The position numbers and the translations under genes were made by a program. From Tetracentron sinense (Eukaryota; Streptophyta; Magnoliopsida; Trochodendrales; Trochodendraceae): a stretch of DNA of 64,000 bases. The stretch spans positions 11,426,416 through 11,490,415 of the forward strand of contig CM026567.1 of assembly GCA_015143295.1 (NCBI GenBank). Direction: 5' to 3'. The notes under the pieces were generated by a model. The model had not been told where the DNA came from and ran no database searches. It saw nothing but the letters and a program-made list of their open reading frames with translations. Each line of letters begins with the position of its first letter. Position 1 is the stretch's first letter. Shown in pieces: positions 11,511 to 22,400 of the stretch.

Positions 11511-12396
11511 GATATCGCTGTACCCATGTTCTGCTTTCTTTTCTTCTATCATGTTCAAAGTTTGTTTTGCTGGTTATTCCAGCTGAGATATCAGCTGGTG
11601 TAGGGCTTTTTTATGCTTTTTGTACTTCCTCCTTTTAATGTGAATTATCTAAATGAATCTCTTTTGTTTTGTATGATGAAACATGTGCACTATGGAAAAT
11701 CTTCCATCATCCGTCGAGATATTATGAGCGTGAGAAAAGAGGAAAAAAAGACAGTACAAATGCATATTTGGTGTTATTATAACCTTGTTCTCGTTGTCGG
11801 ACTTATCGACACGGTATCGTTGATGGGAACTCGTTCTCGTTGTCTATTTGTTCCTTCCCGGTGTTCAATGTCTTCAACGATCATATCAGTACGGACTAGT
11901 GTTTGCAAAAAATTTCGGTGCCTTTATACAAAAACAGAAATTCAGAGCCGTATCAGAGAGAATTCTGGAGCCATGTCAAAAGTGAATTTTGGAGCCGTAT
12001 CAGAGTGAATTCAATTTCAGTGACTTAACGAGAGTGAATTAAATTTCGAGAGTGAATTCAATTTCAAAAAACACAAGTATATGAGTTCGTGCCTTTATAA
12101 AATACTTCTATGGTGACATCGAACGCCTCTGCAGCATATTGATGTGTCTTCTTTAAGCATGTTCTGGTGTCTTTTCGATATCTATTTTAGTGCTCTATAT
12201 TTTGGTGATTGACAAACAAAGATTTTGGTGATCGACAAACAAAGAAAGATCATCAAGGTGAGTACGAATTGATTTAAATTTACTACATGTGGTATATATA
12301 TATTATATATACTTCGTCAAAATTTCCAACAAGTATAGCATGATGAGTGAAGTTACATGTCCAAAGTATCATCAAGAGAGAAGACAACAAGTATTG
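11511..12396. other. Non-coding interior of the LARD-like element
   Basis: Contains the CGTTGT-rich stretch (11780-11890) and a local repeat around GAGTGAATTCAATTTC (about 11990-12065). I see no protein-coding region. Confidence 0.45.
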
Positions 12397-14628
12397 TTAT
12401 ACAACGGAATTAGCTTCAATATTTATAATTTCAATCATTGAAGGATCATTAGGGGGAGCAGGTATAGTTGGGGCTAGTTCGATGGGTAGAGGAGGTTTTT
12501 CGTTTTCTTCAGTTTCTTTTATCTCATCATCCTGGGTATTATCCTGAGTAGGGGATTCAGAATCAGAATCATTAAGTCTTCCTTGTTCTTGGAGCTGCCG
12601 CATTATGATTTCTGCAGTTTCTCTGTGGTCTTCATCTAGCAACTGGTCCATTTGAGTTTGAAAGTGAATACGGAGAGACTCCATGAGAGCATCTTCAGCA
12701 GCTTCAATTTATTTCTCTTTTAAAGCTTGAGCTTCATCGAGCTGTTTTGCCAAGGTCTCTTTTTCAGCCTCAGATGCTTTAAGACGACGGTGCAGTGTGT
12801 TTAAAATTTCGTCTAGCTCGCTACTCTGAAAAATAACACTCTCTGTTTGTTCTAACGCCTTCTTCTCTCTCTTCTGCATTGCGAGCCTCTTGCCGAGCTG
12901 TATCTTGTTGTGTTATCATTAAAGCAAGTTTATCTTTCATAGTCTTCAGTTCTGATTGAGCTTTCTCCATCTCGTATTGCCATTTCTTTTCTTCACCTGT
13001 TCCTTTCTTCTCGAGCTTGTTAACTCATACTGTTAATCCGGTGGACGTGTTTCAGACATTATTATAGTATTCGTATAGTCCAGCCAACATATTATTCATC
13101 TAGGCCAGAGAAGTATCGTTAGTATGAAATTTGATTAGCAGCCAGAGCAGATAAAACTCGAGTTCTTACCGTGGCAATAGCTTGGGATGCAGCGCCAAAC
13201 TTTCCCATGAAGTGCATATTATTTATCGCAGTAATGTCTTTCGGAAGCCTCGTTGCGAATAGCATGGATGTGGCTATGTAATCATGGTCCATTGCCGTAT
13301 GAGCAACAGTAAGGTGTGGGTATCCTCGTGGGAAGGTTGGAGTCCATTTCTCAGTATTTCTGTCCGTTGTCTTTTCTTCTTGAGGTGGAGCAGATGATGA
13401 AGCAATGTTGGGAATTATAGTTGAAGTGGTGGTGGCAGGAGTCAGTGTAAGAGCAGGTACAGCAGTAGTGGTTCGAATTCTAGTGACCAGAGGTTGATCA
13501 TCCTCTAGCAGATCATCGGAGCCGAAGAGTTCCTCATCGCTGTCTATTTTAGGCCGACTAGACGTTGTGGCAGTCAACTTTACGCCCTATTGAGCTTGTA
13601 GTCTTTTGTTATAATTTGCTTCACGTTGAGCTCATTTTGCCTTCAGTTGTTTAAGAGCATCGTCCCTCTTTCTCTTTTCTGTCTTCTTTTCTGTTATGGT
13701 GAGTTGGGAAGAACGGGTAGATCTGGGAGCTCGTGGTGTTCGGTACAAATGAGGCATGCGATGAGCCATTCTTTCTCCAAGTTGTCTAGGAGCAGCAACA
13801 GTGGTATCAGATTGAGAAATATAATCCGCGGCAACTGTAGACTCCGGTGTTGGTAGTGGCCTCCAGGTAATATACTCGTCTTCTTTTTCTTGACGAATAT
13901 TTCGTAGTCGTTGTTCCTCTGCAGGAGTGAGTTCTGCATAGCACAGCTTGGAGATTTCTGTACACACGAGATGCTATTTTCGGTTACAAATAGAAGATAT
14001 ATATGAAGCAATAGTGAGTAGAACGGTAATAGCAACCTGAAGCCAATTCGTTGGGAACTGGTCGATCACTCTCATTTCTCCAGGCATCGGAAATGATGAA
14101 GGGCATTCCTTTCCAATTCTTGTCTATATCAGGGAGGTGCATAACGATATCCGTAATTTTGGCTCGTTGATTCCAAGTGAAGTACGTCTTATCGCCATCT
14201 TCAGGAAATTTCCGGCATTTCACTTTATGGCGGAAATGGAAGATGTACCTAGGTTCTATATGATATCCATCTTTGTTGAATTTCGTCATCAGGGACATAT
14301 ATTTATAAAACCTAGGATGCATCTGTCCAGGGGCTACTTGCAGAGCAGAAAGGACTTCATCGATAACGGGTTTTAATGGGAATCGCAATCCAGCTTCGAA
14401 CTGAGTAGTATATGCAGTGGTGCAGGAAGAAAGGTAGTCAGGGTGGACGTCTCCTTCATTTAGATGAAGATAGACATATGGAGGAATCTCATACCTAAAA
14501 ATGTAGAAATCAAGAATGTATCTATCTATGGCTTTGGATATAGGAGCAGAAGCAACTATATTTAGGGGAGCATTATCAGCCTGGGTGGGTTCTTCATCAC
14601 TAACGATCCTAACTATGTCGGTCGACAT
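12397..14628 (-). pseudogene. Decayed antisense ORF ('putative gypsy type transposon' protein)
   Basis: Reads on the minus strand, opposite to the surrounding LTR/PBS. Exon 1 starts with ATG at 14628 (MSTDIVRIVSDEEP...) and contains PPYVYLHLNEGDVHP..LSALQVAPGQMHPRFYKYM. This fits the family annotated as putative gypsy-type transposon proteins. A GT-AG intron is likely (exon end 14037, next exon 13957; it joins ...ELAS to EISKLCYAELTPAEEQR). Downstream come a basic region with in-frame stops near 13631 and 13590, a low-complexity Thr/Ala/Pro stretch (13577-13350), and a long C-terminal coiled coil (about 12990-12550) ending with an acidic Pro-rich tail. Stops make it a pseudogene. Antisense ORFs of this type are known in Tat-lineage elements; that assignment is inference. 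Confidence 0.6.
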
Positions 14629-15003
14629 GGTGAGAAGGTTATAATCACTGAAGATGCAAACAGAGATTTATAACAAAAACACTATGAATAGCAAGAGCAT
14701 TAAAAATGAAAGCAGAATAATAGCAAAGGAGATCTTACCACAGTGAATGTTATGCAAAATCTGTGAGTGAGAAGATTCAAAATTACAAATCGTTGGAGAG
14801 ATGCAAATCCAGCAGAGTAACAGTGCAAAAAAACCAAAGTGAGGAAGACGAAGGTCCATGCATCTTATATAGATGGCACCAAAATGCAAAAGACTACCTT
14901 GGCCTTAAATCTCAGCCATACACGTGAGCACATGATGGGGTAAGATGGTCATTTCCATAAAATTTAAAATATGATGTGTCAGATTAACTATCTTGTAGGA
15001 TGT
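14629..15003. other. Upstream region of the antisense ORF
   Basis: No coding region is evident. It carries repeated short A-rich tracts, and the sequence runs continuously into the 346-bp segment duplicated around element 1. Confidence 0.4.
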
Positions 15004-15349
15004 ATTTAGCTTGCATCTCGACCGTACACGTCAATGATAAAAAGGGTGAGATCATCTTTTTACAAGACTGAAATAACCGTCGAGGCAAACGAATCATCTC
15101 GGGTTCCGAAAAAGTCATGATGACCAGTTTGCCATGCATTAATGAGGCGTGATAGATTTGAGAAACGTGGTACAGTGGTTTCGGTGATATATCTTCGCGT
15201 ATAATGCAAGTAAGAGATCAAGGACAACGGAACATACATAACGAAGTCTGCACAATGGGGCGAAAATATGAAGAACTGAGAACGGATGTCACGACCCAAA
15301 ATACCCCCTAGGAGTTAGGGATACTTTGACTCGTGACCGCCGTATCATA
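15004..15349 (+). repeat. 346-bp direct duplication, left copy
   Basis: From ATTTAGCTTGCATCTCGACC to CGCCGTATCATA. It is identical, apart from about 8 differences seen by eye, to 25132-25477 on the far side of element 1. The last 63 bp (15287-15349) are the first 63 bp of the minus-strand LTR of element 3, so the duplication includes a truncated piece of that LTR. Confidence 0.9.
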
Positions 15350-15558
15350 GTAGAGCCCCGACTTTTTCATGTTTTATGCATGGCACTTTCGTAGACAATT
15401 TACCTTTAAAGTAGTACAATTAATAAATAAGGAAGAAATTGGAAATTCCAAAAGGTCAGAAATGTTCCTTTTCGAAGTACGAACCTAACACAAGTTGAAT
15501 CGTCAAAATCCGACGAACGAGTCAAAAGATATGCCAAAACAATTTGGACCTGCAGAGC

Positions 15559-15742
15559 ACCGATCGCTCGGTCCATGGAGCGATCGATCGGTCCAAAACC
15601 GATCGATCGGTAGCTATCTACTGGTCAAGATTTTTGTATGGGGAAATTTTCCAGAGAGTTGATTTTTGGTCGAGAGCTCGGTCAACACACCAATCGCTCG
15701 GTAGGCAACCGATCGATCGGTCATAACCACCGATCGCTCGGT
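15559..15742. repeat. Palindrome array, element 1 5' LTR (ACCGATCGATCGGT type)
   Basis: Seven or eight copies of a 14-bp unit at or near the perfect palindrome ACCGATCGATCGGT. Some carry one arm variant (ACCGATCGCTCGGT). They form two groups separated by a conserved TTTTTGTATGGGGAAATTTT spacer. The array lies between the conserved 60-bp block and the promoter. Every unit contains several CpG sites. Confidence 0.9.
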
Positions 15743-16592
15743 CTTCGTGTTTTTGCAGAAATTTCATTAAGGGTGTTTTCATCTTTTGGGCGTTTCACTC
15801 ATGCCTTAAAGGCTTTGCCCGATCATTTGAGGGTTCATACACAACCCTTAGAGTCTTTTGAGAGATAGAGAGAAAGGAGAAGGGTTTCCAAACCTAGGGT
15901 TTGCTTTGGGGAGAAATCAAAGGGGTTTCAAGACCCACAATCATCCTCAAGCTCGTTTTCTTCAAGATCGAGGTTCAAGCACGTGAGGAGCACTTTCTCC
16001 AAGCTAGGGCAGCGCCTCACGAACGTTTTTGGAGGATTTTTCTTCCTCATTGATCAAGGTCGGTACTTCTTGCTACCCTCCTAGTCATAGCTCCTCTTTT
16101 CCTTTATTTCTCTTTGTTTCCTTCCTTTGTACATGTGCTATGAGTTTGGAAGCATGAACGTGGTGAATGGTGATGGAATAGGCGATTGGATGCCAATGGT
16201 TGTATTGTGATGATTAAAACAGGGGAGGGCATTGTATCCATAATAAACACACATTTATGATGTGAGTAAACTCTCCTAGAAAAGCATAATTTAGGTTTAA
16301 ATGAATAATGAATAATGAACACACCATGTTTGATGAAATGCCAAGGTGAATAAAGTGAGTTGTAAATTAGGAAATGCATGCCTAATAAATTATGAAAATT
16401 GCTAGGGCCTATGATAGTGTGTTTTCTTGTTTTCCCTAAATGATGTGAATAGTGCATTGCTCAATCATTGATGTTACATGTGTGGTGAATTACCCAAATG
16501 TCATATTTACATTTAAATGCAAGTATGTACACGATTCCCATGAGCACGGCATGCATGACATGATTTACTGAGGTTTTCAAGAATATGGTTAG

Positions 16593-16624
16593 AGGTAGGA
16601 CATATCCTACGATATGTTTTACCT
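16593..16624 (+). other. Conserved leader hairpin
   Basis: AGGTAGG ACATATC-CTAC-GATATGT TTTACCT forms a 14-bp stem (two G-U) with a 4-base loop. Homologous hairpins occur at 24063-24094, 38621-38653, 60069-60101 and, on the minus strand, 43877-43910. Confidence 0.6.
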
Positions 16625-16659
16625 TGCTTTTCACAAGAAAACAAGAATAAACATTCCAC

Positions 16660-16867
16660 GAGGGGTCTCCCCTCACTCACAAGTGTATAACATAAATAAG
16701 GGCCTCCCTTCCCTCGCGAGTACATACATATCATAAAGAAGGGTCTCCCCTCACTCACAAGTGCATAGCATAAAGAAGGGCCTCCCTTCCCTCACAAGTA
16801 CATACATATCACGAAGAAGAGTCTCCCTTCCCTCTCAAGTACATTGCATAAAGAAGGGTCTCCCTTC
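16660..16867 (+). repeat. Hairpin minisatellite in element 1 leader
   Basis: Six ~40-bp units built on GAAGGGYCTCCCTTC or GAGGGGTCTCCCCTC, each a self-complementary stem with a YCT loop, followed by CCTC.CAAGT.CAT. The 3' LTR has the same array at about 24130-24340. Confidence 0.75.
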
Positions 16868-17263
16868 CCTCTCAAGGCATCTCATAAGCGCATCTCATAA
16901 GTACATCTTACAAGTGTATCTCACAAGTTACATGATCACAAGCAAGCACGCATGACATGCATGACATGCATGACATGACACGATATACAAGAATCAAGCA
17001 AAATAGACAAGACGAGTTTTCAAGCACGAAAATGGTACCTTAAGTCAAGTCAAGTGCACGGTGTTTTCAAGGGTTTTATCGGCTTTTATGAATGCAAGCA
17101 TGATTATATACTGCTTTACTTAATTGTTATGATATGAATTATTCCTGCTTTATGTGTGAATTGTTTCCTGCTCTATGTATCGCTATCTGTATGCTATGAC
17201 TGTTGGTTAGTATTTGGTACCCGCTGAGTATTCCATGCTCAGCCGTACTTCTTATGTCGGCAG

Positions 17264-17373
17264 GTGATAGCGGAGCGGCTGCTCCTTTTGATGTCTGTGC
17301 TCCTGGCCCATGGGTGGAGGAGGAGTACATTGAGGAACCTTTAGAGGAACCTCCGGTCGAGGGTTATTATTAG
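17264..17373 (+). other. Conserved acidic peptide exon, element 1 5' LTR
   Basis: After the AG acceptor, 35 codons read GDSGAAAPFDVCAPGPWVEE.. and end in EGYY-stop. Homologous exons in the other LTRs keep the frame, the PW(I/V)EEEY core and the terminal Tyr-stop, although the nucleotides have diverged. The start codon is uncertain. An ATG (MSAGD) precedes it here and in three relatives but not in the others. The function is unknown. Confidence 0.55.
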
Positions 17374-17672
17374 ATGGTAGTAGATTCTGAGTGATATAGC
17401 TGTGGGTGAGTTGAGAGAGATACATCCATGTATTTTGGCTGGCATGTCCGCACTTTCTTTTGTATATCTTTTTGAATAACTTGGATCACATGTATATACA
17501 TAGAGGTTTTGTTTAAGTATTCTGCTGTGCTATGTTAGGGAATGTTTCCGCCATTTATGTCCTCTATTGTATATGCTCTGCCGGTTTTGCAGGTTGGTTT
17601 GTCAAGCAAGTCATGATTAGTCGTCTAAGATTCACTCTAACTTCTAGGGTGGGTTTTGGGTCGTGATAGAAG

Positions 17673-17684
17673 TGGTATCAGAGC
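17673..17684 (+). other. Element 1 primer-binding site
   Basis: TGGTATCAGAGC, complementary to the 3' end of plant initiator Met-tRNA, 4 bp after the LTR end. Confidence 0.9.
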
Positions 17685-18028
17685 CTAGGCTTTAGGTCTT
17701 TAGGGTCATTTAGAATCTATACCACGGCTTGACAAGAGCATATGCCCGGAAACAAATTAGGAAGGAAGTAAGTCGGAAGCGAGTCATGATTCCAAGTGAG
17801 AGACTAAACTTTAGTCTAAGTCAAAATGTTTGCTTCAACCAAGTACGCTTCTTAGGAACACTAGAACGCCAAAGTATAATATCATAAATACTCTAATGAC
17901 TTGATGCGATGTATATTAGTATTATATTATACACATAATGCCACTTGAATTATTGTGAAATGGAAATGCGATAAATTATGGTTTCAAGAGAGACTCATGT
18001 GGTGCTATTGTTCTCAGGACTTTAGTCA

Positions 18029-19276
18029 TGAGGCGGGGCACACGGAGTCGTGGACCACACACCAGAGCTTCTTCTTCTTCATGAGATGAGGATGAGCAGC
18101 CGGACCTCTCTCAGGTCTTAGGCTCTATTGCTGAGACTCTCGCCATTCTGCGGCTCGGCAGGCTATACCTTCTTCGGCGGCACCTACTCCACCGCCTACG
18201 GCTCCAGTACATCGTACAGCTGGGGTTGAGGCATTCAGGAGATTGAGGCCTCCACCATTTCATGGGAGTGTGGAACCTCTTGCTGCGGAGGCGTGGATCC
18301 TCCAGATGGAGAAGATCTTTGCGGTCCTCTCGCCTACAGAGGGGGATAGAGTAGCATGGGCAGTTTTCATGCTAGAGGGCGAGGCACATCACTGGTGGTT
18401 GTCTGCCTTGAGGACACAAGATTTGACCATGCAGGGTCAACCCTTGGACTTGGGAGGAGTTCAAGGATACTTTTTATAAAAAATAGTTTCCTATTGGAGC
18501 ACGGGAAAAGAAAGAAAGAGAGTTCATTAACCTGGAGCAAGGTTCGATGACTGTGGCTGCTTGTGAGGCTAAGTTCTCGGAGCTATCACGCTTTGCTACT
18601 CACATGGTTGCCACCGAGGCAATGAAGGCAAGAAGGTTTGAGCAAGGGCTCAAAGAAGTTATCATGGAGAAGGTTTCGGTTTTCAGACATGCTACCTACC
18701 CTGAGGTAGTGGACAAAGCCTTATTTGTCGAGGCGAATTCTGAGGCCGTGTCCAAGAAGAGGGAGTTGGCGAGAGGCCAAGCCAGTAGTTCAGCACCTCC
18801 AGAGAGGCGGGCTCGTACCGGCCCTTATCAGTATACGTGGCCAGCACCACCGATGAGGCCATCTTATGCGCCTCCAACTCCACGATAGTATGTGCCTCAG
18901 GCACCGCGACCTCAGGCTCTTCTAGCTCCACGGCCAATTGCACCTCAGACAGTGAGGTATGCTCCACCTCCGGCCCCTCCGACCTATACACACGAGGTCT
19001 GCACTTCGTGCGGTCGAAGGCACCCGGCAGGAGATTGCCGAAGGGCATCGGGTGGATGTTTTCATTGTGGTCGCCAGGGCCATGTGATCAGGGATTGTCC
19101 CAGTTGGCATTTACCAGGCCAGTCTCAGGGGATTAGGTCCCTAGCACGCCCAGCAGGATCATACCAGGCGTCATCCCAGACTACCCGGTCTACACCTCAG
19201 CCTCGCCAGGTGAACCAGGGGCGAGTTTTTGCCTTGACAGAAGGTGATGTACTTGCATCTGACGATGTAGTGCAAG
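18029..19276 (+). pseudogene. Element 1 gag
   Basis: ATG at 18029 (MRRGTRSRGPHTR), with a TGA at 18083. The capsid-like region RPPPFHGSVEPLAAEAWILQMEKIF..LEGEAHHWW lies in another frame (18243-18479). It continues after a shift at 18547 (MTVAACEAKFSELSRFA..). A TAG falls at 18886. Two zinc knuckles follow: CTSCGRRHPAGDC and CFHCGRQGHVIRDC. The structural Gag would coat and package the element RNA. At least two frameshifts and two stops make it non-functional. Confidence 0.85.
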
Positions 19277-19418
19277 GTACGCAGTTGTAATTTATTTAAT
19301 TACCCGTAATTAAATTGTTATGTATTATTCTTTGTGTACGTATATGGCATGTTATATATAAATACCTATTTGTATACGCTGTTGATGCATGGATTGACTT
19401 AGCTAGCTAAAATTTCAG
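19277..19418 (+). other. Predicted intron between gag and protease
   Basis: 142-bp AT-rich segment bounded by TGCAAG|GTACGC and AATTTCAG|GAACC. Removing it joins ...VVQG to [18 protein letters not shown] in one frame. Retaining it gives a stop (TAA at 19288) a few codons after the donor. Confidence 0.6.
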
Positions 19419-22400
19419 GAACCTTACTAGTTAATGAGTGTTTGACTCAAGTGTTGATTGATACCGGGTCTACTCATTTGTTTGTCTCACCTGAGTTTTT
19501 CAGAAGGCTTTTCTGTGGAGCCTAGTCAACTAGAACCAGAGTTAGCCATTTCGACTCCTCTCGGCAAAATAGTGTTGACAAACAAAGTGTGTCGAAATAG
19601 TGTGGTTCAAGTGGGAAGCCACGAGTTGGCGGTTGACCTAATAGTTCTTGGATTCCAAGACTTTGACGTGATATTGGGAATGGATTGGTTAGCAGCACAT
19701 CACGGGCATGTAGCTTGCTTTGAGAAAATGGTACTCTTCAAGCCAGTAGAAGGAAAATCATTCCACTTTCGCGGGTTGAAAAGTAGAGATATTGCTCGTT
19801 TTGCAGCGTTGAGCTTAGCTAACCCCGAGGCAAAGGACTCATCGACTATGCCGGTTGTGAGTGAATTCCTGGATGTATTTCCAGAGGAGTTGCCAGGGTT
19901 ACCTCCAGACAGGGAGATTGAGTTTGTGATCGAGCTTGCACCAGGCACAGCTCCTATGTTCAGGGCTTCATATAGAATCGCCCCTATTGAACTCAAGGAG
20001 TTGAAGACTCAGTTGGAGGAATTACAAGGCCTTGGTTTCATACGACCAAGTGTCTCACCGTGGGGTGCCCCGGTAATGTTCGTTAAGAAGAAGGATGGCT
20101 CGATGCGGATGTGCGTCGATTATCGGCAATTGAACAAAGTCACTATAAAGAATAGATATCCATTGCCTAGAATCGATGACTTGTTTGATCAGTTGAAAGG
20201 AGCGAGATTTTTCTCAAAGATAGATCTTCGGTCAGGCTATCACCAGTTGAAGATTAAGGCGGAAGATGTTCCCAAAACTGCTTTTCGGACTTGATACGGA
20301 CACAACGAGCATGCGCCGGCAACCTTTATGGATTTAATGAACCGGGTATTCCAGCCATATCTTGATCGATGCGTGATAGTATTTGTTGACGATATCTTGG
20401 TGTACTCCCAGACACGGGAAGATCACATGCGAGACCTTCGTCTTGCTTTAGAAATGCTAAGAGAGCACAAGCTGTACGCCAAACTTAGCAAGTGTGAGTT
20501 TTGGTTGGAAGAGGTGGCATTCCTAGGCCACGTTGTTTCTGCGGAAGGCGTCTCGGTTGATCCAAAGAAAGTAGAGGCAGTTATGAGTTGGGCGAGGCCT
20601 AAGAGTGTCACAGAGATACGCAGTTTCCTTGGGTTGGCAGGCTATTACAGGAGGTTTGTGGAGGGTTTCTCCAGTCTTGCAGCACCACTCACTTACCTGA
20701 CGAGGAAGAATGCGAAGTTTGTATGGAGTGACAAGTGTGAGATCAGTTTCACGGAACTGAAGAAGAGGCTTACTACAGCCCCTGTCCTTACTCTGCCATC
20801 CAGACCTTATGGGTATGAGGTGTATAGTGATGCCTCACACGTTGGACTTGGGTGTGTGCTCATGCAACACAAGAAGGTCATTGCCTATGCGTCTAGGCAA
20901 TTGAAGGAGCATGAGAAGAATTACCCCACACACGACTTGGAGCTTGCCGCGGTCGTGTTTGCACTCAAGATTTGGCGACACTACCTTTACGGGGTATAAT
21001 TCTATGTGTATATGGATCACAAGAGCCTCAAGTATCTCTTTTCCCAAAAAGAGTTAAATCTAAGGTAACGGCGTTGGATGAAATTTTTGAAAGATTATGA
21101 TTGTACCATTCAATACCACCCGGGTAAAGCAAATGTAGTGGCTGATGCTTTGAGTAGAAGACCTCCGGATTATTAGCAAGCATGTTGGTGCAGGAATGGA
21201 AGCTACTTGAAGGTTTGGCAAATCTGGACATCAGTGTGGATGACTCTGTCCGTAGTCCTATCTTGGCAAATGTCACGGTTCAGCTATACATTATAGATTT
21301 GATCCAAGAATACCAAGCCACGGATGCTGAATTATTGGCTTATCGGGACAAGGAAGTTGTCAAGGGTAGTGAAGACTTCTCTCTCACTAGCCGAGGTGCT
21401 ATCACATTCAAGGGAAGGCTGTGTGTCCCAGCCAATGCAGATCTTCGAAGGGAGATTATGGATGAAGCCCACCGGGCAAAGTACACTGTGCATCCAGGGG
21501 GTACGAAGATGTACCGAAACCTCAAGAGTCACTTTTGGTGGCGGAATATGAAGAGGGATGTTGCGGAATATGTGGCATGGTGCTTGGTGTGCCAACAGGT
21601 GAAAGCAGAACACATGCGACCCGCCGGTCTATTGCAGTCTCTTCCTATTCCCGAGTGGAAATGGGAGAACATATCCATGGATTTCATAGTTGGCTTGCCA
21701 AAGACAGTAAGGGGCTCAGATGCGATATGGGTAGTAGTGGATCGTTTGACAAAGTCTACGTATTTCTTACCTTACCGGACCACGTTCAATTCTAATCAGT
21801 TGGCCGCTCTGTACATCAAGGAAGTTGTTAGGCTACACGGGGTGCCAGTTAGTATTGTCTCAGATCGGGATCTAAGATTCACATCCAGATTTTGGAAAAG
21901 CTTTCAGGAAGCTATGGGTTCCCGACTTGATTTCAGCACTGCTTTTCATCCACAGACGGATGGACAAACCGAGAGGGTGAACCAAGTAATAGAAGACATG
22001 CTTTGGGCTTGTATGCTGGATTTCAAAGGCAGTTGGGAAGAGCACTTGCCTTTGGTAGAGTTCGCCTACAACAATAGCTACCAGGCGAGTATCCAAATGG
22101 CTCCATTCGAGGCTTTGTATGGGCGAAGTTGCAGGTCTCCTCTCTACTGGGATGAGGTAGGAGAAAGAAAAGTACTTGGTCCGGAGTTGATCGAGCAAAC
22201 TGCAAGTATAGTTAAGATCATCCGGGATCGGTTGAAAGCCACTCAAGATCGTCAAAAGAGCTATGCGGATACGCGCCACAGGGACTTGGAATTCCAAGTT
22301 GGGGATCGAGTCTTTGTGAAAGTATCTCCTAGCAAAGGGATTATGAGATTCGGAAAAAGAGGCAAGCTTAGTCCTCGCTATGTTGGACCGTTTGAGATTA

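Larger units (their letters stand above)
16059..17263 (+). other. Predicted leader intron, element 1 5' LTR
   Basis: Donor ATCAAG|GTCGGTAC and acceptor TTATGTCGGCAG|GTGAT. The same donor and acceptor context is present in all LTR relatives in the window (donors at 23529, 38060, 59581, 46646 and 56833 on the plus strand; 44242, 26598 and 28210 on the minus strand). Splicing is inferred from conservation, not observed. Confidence 0.5.
15350..17668 (+). repeat. Element 1 5' LTR
   Basis: 2319 bp. It starts (A)GTAGAGCCCCGAC and ends GGGTCGTGATA, so the canonical TG/CA ends have decayed. Internal order is a conserved 60-bp block (15478-15538), a palindrome array (15559-15742), a CCTTAAAGG promoter region near 15805, a splice donor (16058/16059), a hairpin (16593-16624), a hairpin minisatellite (16660-16867), an acceptor hairpin (17223-17241), and an acidic peptide exon (17264-17373). 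Confidence 0.9.

Noticed and set aside
15559..15742. CRISPR-like array of short palindromic repeats
   Set aside because: Units are 14 bp, spacing is irregular, no cas genes exist, and the array sits inside eukaryotic LTRs in several versions.
15544..15868. Open frames rich in DRS/RSIG repeats across the palindrome arrays
   Set aside because: They arise from translating CGATCG repeats in any frame. No start context or conservation beyond the DNA motif.
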